From Helianthus annuus (Eukaryota; Streptophyta; Magnoliopsida; Asterales; Asteraceae): 64,000 nucleotides of DNA. Positions 56,088 through 64,000 of this stretch are shown piece after piece; the first letter of the stretch is position 1; each line of letters opens with the position of its first letter. The stretch lies in NCBI RefSeq assembly GCF_002127325.2, contig NC_035447.2, forward strand, positions 28,260,249 through 28,324,248. The letters run 5' to 3'. The notes under the pieces are model-generated. The model was not told the origin of the DNA. It saw only the letters and a program-made list of their open reading frames with translations, and did no database searches. Both the position numbers and the translations under genes were made by a program.

Positions 56088-57254
56088 ATAACTATAGGGA
56101 ATTAGGCAAGACTCGACCTAGTCCGGGTCGACGTCTTAGAAATCGACCTAGTCTATAGTCTAAGCACCCACAGGCTGACTCGTATGAACCCATTAGGGTT
56201 TGTATTGCGCCTACTTGATGCTTTCAATCGAAATTGCAAAAACTACGACTTTGTGTGAACCCCGCATACTACAACTTCACACGAAGAAGCCTTCCCTAAG
56301 GCTGGAATACTACCTAGCCTTTCCTAAGGCTGACACAATACACATGTTTTCGAAAATACTCGCATCTTACAACCGAGTAATCAAGTCGAGACCAGGTGTG
56401 AAAACCAATAACTCTCGATAGGATTGCCCACCCAACGCATTTTTCCAGCACGAGTATCTTCCGTTGAGTTAGGAGTGACATCCAAACCTCGACGAAAGCC
56501 TCCATTTCGAAATTCTAGTGGAGCTCTCGGATTCATTCGACGAGCACAACCACAATTGGGAACGAAACTGTTAAGTCAGGGGTGAAAACCCGTACCTTAA
56601 TGAACCGTTCCACCCCCTAAAGGAAATAGTTTTCAAAAAGCTGTCACCAAGGACTCGATCACCACAATGACTCGAGCCACGCGATGACTAAGAGGACGAA
56701 TGCCATGAGCTGCATCCCAGTGGAAGCATAAGTCTCCAAAGTCAACGCGCGTGCGCAAACTTGTTGGGTGTGATTGGGTTACCTTGGGTAGTCGACGCCT
56801 AAACACCCGAGGCACTCCAAGTATTTTATCAAGCCTACGACTCGCCGGATTTTACGTTTTGATGAACTTAGCCACATTTTGAGTGTATAATTACGATTTT
56901 TCGCTCCCTGTTTTACAAAACGCACAACTCGCACAACCATCGCAATCCAAAACAAAGACCGAATGTTCGCAATAAAACTAATGTCTAATTGCCTGCTTTT
57001 CTCTCGCATTATCCCTCTCAACGCGTCCTCGCGCATTCTAAGCCATAATATATGTGTGCAAGTATAAACTACAACTAGCTATATCTACGTACAACCAAAT
57101 TATTGTGTGAGAGTCTAGGAAGTTTCGTATCTCCTATGTGGCTCCTACGTGAAGTCTATTTATATTACACATTACAAGTTTCGATCACGCTCAATCGCAT
57201 CGTAAACTCAAAATCATTATGATCGAACCTCATTCCAAATTCCTCTCTGTCTAG
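56088..57254. other. R3 leader, no gene
   Basis: 1.2 kb between PBS and gag, with no open frame that resembles protein. Possibly leader RNA. Confidence 0.6.
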
Positions 57255-58400
57255 ATGCCTTCCAACAACTCTACCTCGAGATGAACAGCTAGGAGAAGAG
57301 CCAAACGAAGTGCCGATAAGAGGATTGCCTCGCTTGTGACCAAGGAAGTGGTCAAACTCATTCCTCAAATTGTCGCTTAAGTGCACTCTCTCAGCAACTC
57401 TCGAGCCTCGAAGGACTCTAAGACGGAAGCGCCGCAATCTACTTTTCTCTACAAACACTTTAAAGCCTGTAACCCGATGGAATTCATAGGTGAATGAGGA
57501 GTGACACAACTACTCCAGTGGTTTGATTCTATCGAAGTTACCCTTCGTCAAAGTGGGTGTCCCGATAGTTTCCGTACTACTTGCGCTACCGGAGTATTTC
57601 AATCACGAGCACTCGACTGGTGGACAGCCGAACGCAACAAACGTGGGATCTGCGCAGCTTACGCCATCCCTTGGGATGAGCTGAAGGAACTCATGAAGAA
57701 AGAATATTGTCCTCGATACGAAGTCCAGAAGCTAGAAAACGGATTTTGGGAAATCAAGCAAATCGAAGGTGACAATGCGGGCTATACCGCAAGGTTCAAA
57801 CAGCTTAGTACGATCTGCCCAAGTCAAGTCAACACTTCAGAAAAAGCCATTCCAAAGTACATCCGCGGCTTGCCTAAATGTGTGGGTGATTTTGTCGAAG
57901 CTGCAAGGCCTGCTACCATCGAAGAAGCCTACCGTTTAGCCGCAGAGATCAACAGCAAACGAGTCCTGGACGGATTTTTCTCCAAGAAGCCTGTCAAACA
58001 AGCTCATCAAGCAATCATCATCAACTCTTCCGACGATTCCTCTAGCAAGTCGGCCGATGGTTCATCTGACGACTCCTCTGAGGGTTCTTCTGAGGATCAC
58101 TCCGACAATGTCTCCGTCAAATCATCAGGCGAATCCGACGACGACACTACATCATCTCAGGAAGCACAACCTAGCCGCAAACTAAAGACAGTGAGCCCAG
58201 ACTCTTCAACAACTGGACTGCTGCAACCAGAACCTCTCCGAACAGTCCCAGTTCAACTGAAGCGTGCTTACAATGGGCCCCATCCTCTGTGTTTCATGTG
58301 CACATATCATCACCCACCATAAGCAAATTGTCGCTATTGCACAAATTGCCACTTGTATGGTCATCATACGCAGAACTGTCGCGCAGGGCCGCAGCCTTGA
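57255..58400 (+). pseudogene. gag: R3 gag, decayed
   Basis: One frame runs from ATG 57255 (MPSNNSTSR) to TGA 58398 with internal stops at 57282 (TGA), 57378 (TAA), 57495 (TGA) and 58320 (TAA), and no frameshift. The Ty3/gypsy Gag domain is clear: QWFDSIEVTLRQSGC, ALDWWTAERNKRG, WDELKELMKKEYCPRYEVQK, YIRGLPKCVGDFVEAARP. An acidic, serine-rich stretch (SDDSSSKSADGSSDD) follows. A CCHC knuckle (CTNCHLYGHHTQNC, about 58338-58379) lies past the fourth stop. With four stops it cannot make full Gag, so this copy must have moved before the decay or used Gag in trans. Confidence 0.9.
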
Positions 58401-58549
58401 GGAATTTCAGCAATGACCGCAGTCCCCCAGAAGGCTTCCACAGCAACGTTATTTTGCTTCTAATGTTGTTGTAATAATACGACTTATCGCCGTCATTTCT
58501 TTTATGTGTGGAACTTATTTTATCTACCATCGCATGTGGATTCTATTTC

Positions 58550-60100
58550 TCTTATACTCACGCACCATCTAAACGCTAGCACTATGTACTATATAATGTA
58601 TTTTACCCTTACAACACTCTTAGAATGAGGTACGATAGACGTGCAAGGAACAACTAATCGCGGGTGCACACGGGATTTTTTGGTCAGTGCACGGAGATCG
58701 ACAGATCGTAGTGAAATTCTAATGGTGCCATAATGTTTAAAAGCATGGTCAAGCGTGGTGGATACGTCGCTGGTACTTCCTATATATAAGCGTCTTGGCC
58801 ATGTCAACAAAGCATGACACCGGATCACGGGACATAAGTAGTAGGGGTAACGCAAGGTATGCCTTACCATGCTACCAAAGCTTCGTGAAGAAAGTGCCAT
58901 GTAGAGTTGGACGTTATTAGACCTATTATGTAATTATGGTTATTTTCGACACGCTACAAATCGATCGGAAGGCGTGACAAAACTAAATCGCATCACTGCG
59001 AGACTTCTCGTAAGTCTGCGAACGCAACGCAATTGCCACATCGATGGACTTGGGTAAGTTCACCCCGAAGAGCAATTGGAGCGACGCAAGACTGGTCGTA
59101 AGTCTATAGCGCAACTTAATCGCAGTTTTGCTAGATCTATCTCACAATCTAAATCACTCTATATATGGCTCAGAATCGCAATCGCATCTTGTGTTTATCT
59201 CGCAATCCCTACCGTTGGATTATCAACCAGTGTGTGAACTTCTACCGCCTGGTGTGGATCGCTTATTGTGGATCGCTAGACGAGTATCGAAAATCACTCG
59301 CCGTTTTTCGCTTTAACGCATTTCGCGCCTATTTCACCAACTCGATACTCTTATCGTGTGTCGCTATCACTCATCAATATTCGTGTTATCTGTGTTAAGT
59401 TAGCACGCACGACCTCGCTTCACGAGACAAAACTAATAGTGTCGAAACATGGTGGTGTTTTAACCATATTAGCCGACTTTCGTGGAAAAAAGGCCATGTG
59501 GGCTAGCATTAGTTACTGTTTGCGGTATATTCGACTCAATCGAATCGCATATCGCTCGCAACGCAACAATTGTCACTTACCATTTATTAGAGTCTATTGC
59601 TTCTTCAGATCATCGATTATCGCTTGGGAAACACCACAGTGTGTAGTATTAGGGCACATGACATCGCTTCACGAGACGAAACTAATATGGGGAATGTCGC
59701 GTTTGCCGTATTAGCAACTCTCATGGAAACATGCCATGTGGGTTTTATGTGGAATCGAACTGAAAATCGCGTTATTCGCAATTGAAATCGCGTCATTCAC
59801 CATCGTTTAACGATCATCGTATCGATGTTTTCGTGTCATCGAACTACTCGCACTCGCTACCAACACTTGTCTGCATCCAATTCGCTCCTATTCACGACTC
59901 AGTTTAGCATCCTATCGCTTGGACCGATGGAACGAAATTCTATTTGTATCTTATCGGCACGCGTGACACCGCCTCACGAAACAGAGGTAATATGGTCAAA
60001 ACATGGTGGATACGCCGCTGGTACTTCATATATATAAGTGTTTTAATCATATTAACAAACTTTCGTGGGAAAGTGCCACGTGGGGCTCGATGTAAATTAT
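58550..60100 (+). repeat. Diverged direct repeats in R3 3' non-coding region
   Basis: Four or five copies of a roughly 120-bp module: (GCTTCACGAGAC)-AAACTAATA-(CATGGTGG)-(TATATATAAG)-(ATATTA-CAA)-(CTTTCGTGG)-(GCCATGTGG). They start near 58720, 59405, 59650 and 59960, with a partial at 58865. The module includes a TATA-like TATATATAAG in two copies. Between them are GACTTCTCGTAAGTCT and GACTGGTCGTAAGTCT motifs. No pol homology. Confidence 0.65.
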
Positions 60101-60689
60101 TTTTCCGTACTGTTAAAGAAAACCAATTTTTATAAAATTTTATTAAAACCATTGGACGAGTGAAATTTCCTTACAACATGGAGGAAACATCGAATTAGTT
60201 TAGCTCTGTGCCCAATGGAAATTTATAAGTCCAGTTTTCCTTAAAACTTTTGCAATGACAAAAAGAAATCTTCCCGAAAACGATGGTTCGACAATCGAGT
60301 TTCTGCTCGAACCCCCGTTATAGGAGAGTTTTTCTTCAAAACTATTTTTACCACCAAATCCTTTTAAAAGGTGTAAATCTTTTATTAAACTAACAAAGAC
60401 CCTTTCCATAGCGCTGGTGTGGACATCGATGCAGTTAACGCCGCGCCATGGGGAGTTTTTCTTAAAGCATCCTCGAAGATTAACCGACTGTTTGTAAAAT
60501 TTAAAACGCTATGGAATCGCTTTTGTGTGTGTTATCGTTTTTCGTTGTTCAAATCGTATCCTCTCATCACTCTCGCTCGTGGAATCTTAATCGATCGCTC
60601 GCTTATCTAGACGCTTTTAATCGCTACTCTCATTCGCATCAACTCTTACGACCCTACTAATGGATTAATTTCGGGACGAAATTTCCTAT
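60100..60689. other. R3 3' non-coding remainder
   Basis: No gene recognised. A TTTCGGGACGAAATTTCC inverted motif (60670-60686) lies just before the PPT, like the CTCGAG-(G)ACGAGATTT motif before the PPT in R1 and R2. Confidence 0.55.
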
Positions 60690-60701
60690 AGCAGGGGAGA
60701 C
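60690..60701 (+). other. R3 polypurine tract
   Basis: AGCAGGGGAGA ends one base before the 3' LTR. Confidence 0.82.
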
Positions 60702-62931
60702 TGTAACAACCCGCACCTTCGTGCGTTGTTACTACTCGATACACTCGTTACGCCTAGTACCAGAGATTCGGATCATAATGCAACTATATCAGATACATCG
60801 CTACATCGAAGTATAATCGAATATTTACGCATATTCTATCAATATCACAAAACTATTTTCTTAAACAATTAACGCTAACAAGGACTTTCGGGTGAGTACC
60901 ATGCCTCCAACCATCGTGACGATGATGGCAATACGAGCAAGTAGTACCCCGATAATCATTGTGGCACATCACATCGAAGAACGCACTCGAAGGCACGCGT
61001 AACTCGACCATCGCACTGAATATTGGACATATAGATACGTATGTACGACCCTCTTGTGATTTATTATAATAGATAAATAAAAAATAAGTAAATATGAACG
61101 AAATAAATGACCGAAGCTATCGCAACGCAAAACGCCAAACGAAATTGGCCAAGGCACCTCCGAACGGATAGGCTGTCCGAACGGATGGCCTAGCCGATCG
61201 AATGGGTCGTCCGAAAGGATAGGCCAGCCGATCGGGTGGGCCATCCGATCGAACAGGCCGCCCGATCGAACGGGCCAACCGACCCAAATGCCCCTTCCAC
61301 CTCTTCTTCCCTCTCTTGCCTATAAATACCCCATTTCACTTACCTTTCACCGTGATGAGAAGCTCCCACTCGACCAGCACGCTCTTGGGCTATTTTCTCT
61401 CGATTCCTCGTGATTCTTGTAAGTTTCTAACACAAATCTCGTACTTCTTTGATCTAAGCTCAATTCTACACCTTTCTACCTCTCAAATCTCCACTTTTAA
61501 CCATGAAATCTCTGGATTTTGGGCATTCTAGGGTGATGTCACCTTGGAGTTCTTATGAACTCCAAGGATAATGTCATCCCATGAAAGAACGACCTGGATC
61601 TGGGAGATTTCCATACGTTTTTACTCGGATCTAGTCTAAATCTATGTTTTCTAATCAAGAAGTTGTGTGAATCCAAGGATTTGAGGAGTTTTAAAGATGA
61701 TGTCATCATAAGTTCACAAGAACTTCAAAGAGTGACCTCATTTTCACCAATAAACGACTCGAATCTAAGTATTTCCACCTGTTTAATAACGAATCTCACC
61801 TAAATCTATGTTACCTAGCCAAAGTGTGTGTGTGTTTTCGGGTTAAACGTGGGAAAAGCAGTCAAGAACGGCCAGATCTGATGGAACGGGGTGGTTCCCG
61901 GTCGTAGAACGGGTCGGACTTGATGGGATTCCAGTTGTTTAGCATGAAGAAACACCGCCACGTTCAAAACCGTCAAAGCATGCAAAAATTGTCGAAAACA
62001 GTGGTACGGGCCAGTCGATCGAACAGGCTGGTCGATCGAACAGCCCATTCGATTGAACAGGCCATTCGATCGAACAGGCCATTCGATCGAGCAGACCATT
62101 CGATCGAACAGGCCATTCGATCAAATAGCCCATTCGATCAAACCATCCATCCGACCAAACTTTGGGAACTTCGTTATCGTTTAACGCGCCATCAAACGCT
62201 CATGTAATCAGTCTGTAACCAGGTTAAATCAAACGCAATCTCAATCGATCCAAATCAAGCTGTGTTTACTCATCAATTAAGCACTGTGAGTATACTTGAC
62301 CCCTTTTTATCGAATTTTAGGTGTAACATACGTTCCTTATAATTCGAACTCATCAACGAATCATTTAATCAGTAAATTTATCACTTGCGAATAACTGTTT
62401 GCATAGATATACGTGATGCTAGTTACATGTGTGCTAGGACTTATACTCGTGACGTCCCACCAGGACTAGTATAGTACTATCGCGCCCGACGGGGTCTAGT
62501 TATGCCATCGAAGAATCGAGCATCGAGGACTTAGCTGGTAGTATCAGTTTTGTGAGTATATATGTCATGTGTTACGTCTATGCATGTGGAAATTCGCAGC
62601 ACTTTTAAACTATTATACTACTACATATCAAACCTGTATACTCGCCAATACTTTTGTATTGACAATATTTTAACGTATGTTGCAGGTTAGTTGAAGTCTT
62701 CATCAAATCAAGCTAAGAAGTCTAGAAACTCACCTAAAATCTAGGTTGTTGGATTGGAATTGTTCGAAAGGACAAGAAATCTGTGATGACTTATGTGATT
62801 GTATTATTTATTAGTATGGGATAACGAATGTAATAAATATTATCGCAATATAGTTGTTATGGATCCTCTTGAGCAATCTGATTCGTCTAGTGTCGCACCC
62901 CGATGATTCCGCCATCGGTTGGGGTGTGACA
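60702..62931 (+). repeat. R3 3' LTR
   Basis: Direct repeat of 53817-56071. It has a ten-base extra segment near 60739 and two fewer units in array 2. Confidence 0.95.
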
Positions 62932-62936
62932 GATGG

Positions 62937-63225
62937 TGGAGGAGATGTTGGGAATTCCGTTGACGGAAACGTTGGCCGGAATCTTTAAGTAAAGAAGAAG
63001 AGACGATGATGGTGTAAAAATAATAGACTAAAAAAGGCGCAATCACCATTTTATCTTTTGACAGTTAGTGGGTAACGATTGATTTTAACAGAGTTTAGGT
63101 CCAAGGTCCAAGACTGATGTAGTAAGGACTAGACAGGAGGTAAGGCAGCAAATTTTGAAATAGGGGATAAGAGTGTAAGCGCCCCCAAACCACAGGGGGT
63201 AAAATTGCGATTTACTCAAATTCGA
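62937..63225. mobile_element. Possible right end of an old MULE related to 33765-35040
   Basis: The sequence around 63070-63220 (TTTTAACAGAGTTT; AAAATTGCGATTTACTC at the end) mirrors the order of blocks in the TIR of the MULE at 33765-35040 (TTTTTAACTGAGTTTT ... CTTGTAATTTACTC). The left end was not found and no TSD can be shown. R3 would be nested in it. Confidence 0.35.
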
Positions 63226-64000
63226 TTACTTCACGTTTTGATTCAACCGTACATTGAGTTGAACTGAGTACGTCGAGACATGCGCTTTCATATGGTTTGC
63301 GTATGACATAATGCTTGGACTAATCCATTCGTTTCAATTCGATTTATGCATCGTGTCCACGACGCATCGTCTGCGGGTCGTATTATGAAAATTGCAATTT
63401 ATGTGTCGGTGCAAAGTTAAGTTGGTCTACGTTTCGATGTAATATTTTTTGGGGAAACAAGTCAGGTAAAGTACAATATGTTTTTTTGCTTATTTTATGT
63501 ACGTTTTCAGTTCTACGTTTCGACCCCACCGCAACGCCTGATGCGTGTTAGTGTATATATGTTTTTAGATATATATTTAAGCCCTTTTTTACACTTTTAG
63601 CCAAGTTTTAAATTTATAAAACACGATATTTACTAACACTAAGCACACATATGGGCAAGTGCACCCATCGTGGACGTAGTATAGTGTTGGTAAGATACCG
63701 AGGTCGTCCAAGGACACAAGAGCTTTTAATACCGGTTTATCCTCAACGTCTAATCAAATCAAAAAGGTTAGAAAAATGTTTTAAACTAAGAAAAATAAAA
63801 ACTAACTAAATGCTGAAAATAAAAATAAAAACAGATAGACAAGATGAATCACTTGGTTCCGACACGTGTATTAGTATAACCTTTGATTATTTTCGCACTT
63901 TTGCACTTGTTTAAGAGATTATCTTAGTTATTGTAGTAGGCCCCTCTTTTGAAGGCGACGTTACCCTCAACCCAGTAGTTTGAGTCAGCAAGGATACAAT
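63226..64000. other. Terminal interval, unresolved repeat
   Basis: No gene. From about 63540 the text (CCAAGTTTTAAATTTATAAAA ... GTGCACCCATCGTGGACG ... AGATACCGAGGTCGTCCAAG) has the look of an LTR or leader of another retrotransposon running off the window. I cannot place it by family. Confidence 0.35.

Larger units (their letters stand above)
53817..62931 (+). mobile_element. R3: LTR retrotransposon with gag only (TR-GAG-like), 9.1 kb
   Basis: LTRs 53817-56071 (2255 bp) and 60702-62931 (2230 bp) start TGTAACAACCC and end GGGGTGTGACA. The 5-bp target duplication GATGG is perfect (53812-53816 and 62932-62936). It has a PBS and a PPT. The 4630-bp interior holds one decayed gag and no trace of protease, RT, RNase H or integrase. 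This matches terminal-repeat retrotransposons with GAG domain, which depend on an autonomous partner. LTRs are about 98 percent alike by eye, so mobilisation was recent. Confidence 0.9.

Overview
The window is plant nuclear heterochromatin-like DNA, almost entirely nested transposable elements. I see no intact host gene, no tRNA or rRNA gene and no CRISPR array. A eudicot, probably a member of the Asteraceae, is suggested by the Ty3/gypsy chromoviruses primed by initiator-Met tRNA, a FAR1-type MULE and the AT-rich composition. The family assignment is inference.

Region 1-29433. A fragment of one (TA)n-flanked Mutator-like element (H1, 1-1090) abuts a second copy (H2, 1105-29433). H2 is split by a Ty3/gypsy element with 3.6-kb LTRs (R1, 5336-27200). 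R1 is itself split inside gag by a second Ty3/gypsy element (R2, 10589-19676). Both insertions have 5-bp target duplications (R1's has one mismatch). R2 LTRs differ less than R1 LTRs, as the nesting order requires. Both are young but disabled by frameshifts and nonsense codons.

Region 29434-50340. This is a train of elements joined only by (TA)n tracts. In order they are: A; B (an almost complete FAR1-type MULE whose five-exon transposase has one 1-bp frameshift, with a 1.3-kb MULE inserted exactly at a splice donor); C1; foldback I; D; C2; E1; F; G; H (6.2 kb, with Ulp1-protease and transposase relics); E2; and J, which contains a truncated PIF/Harbinger element. Most termini read TAGGG next to the (TA)n, so different terminal-repeat families share one microsatellite target. 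H, H1 and H2 are peppered with the 14-bp palindrome ATGCACATGTGCAT (27 exact copies). B carries a different dispersed motif around CGCATGTG.

Region 50341-64000. A LINE relic is broken by nested hAT-like elements, one of which carries what looks like a host 5' UTR. There is also a hAT-like MITE and a 9.1-kb LTR element (R3, 53817-62931). R3 has intact LTRs, 5-bp TSD, PBS and PPT but only a decayed gag and no pol, as in TR-GAG elements. The last 800 bases hold an unresolved repeat.

Functionally these are mobile-element genes (Gag, protease, RT, RNase H, integrase with chromodomain-like tail, MULE and Harbinger transposases, Ulp1-like peptidase). Each one for which I could follow the reading frame is broken at least once.
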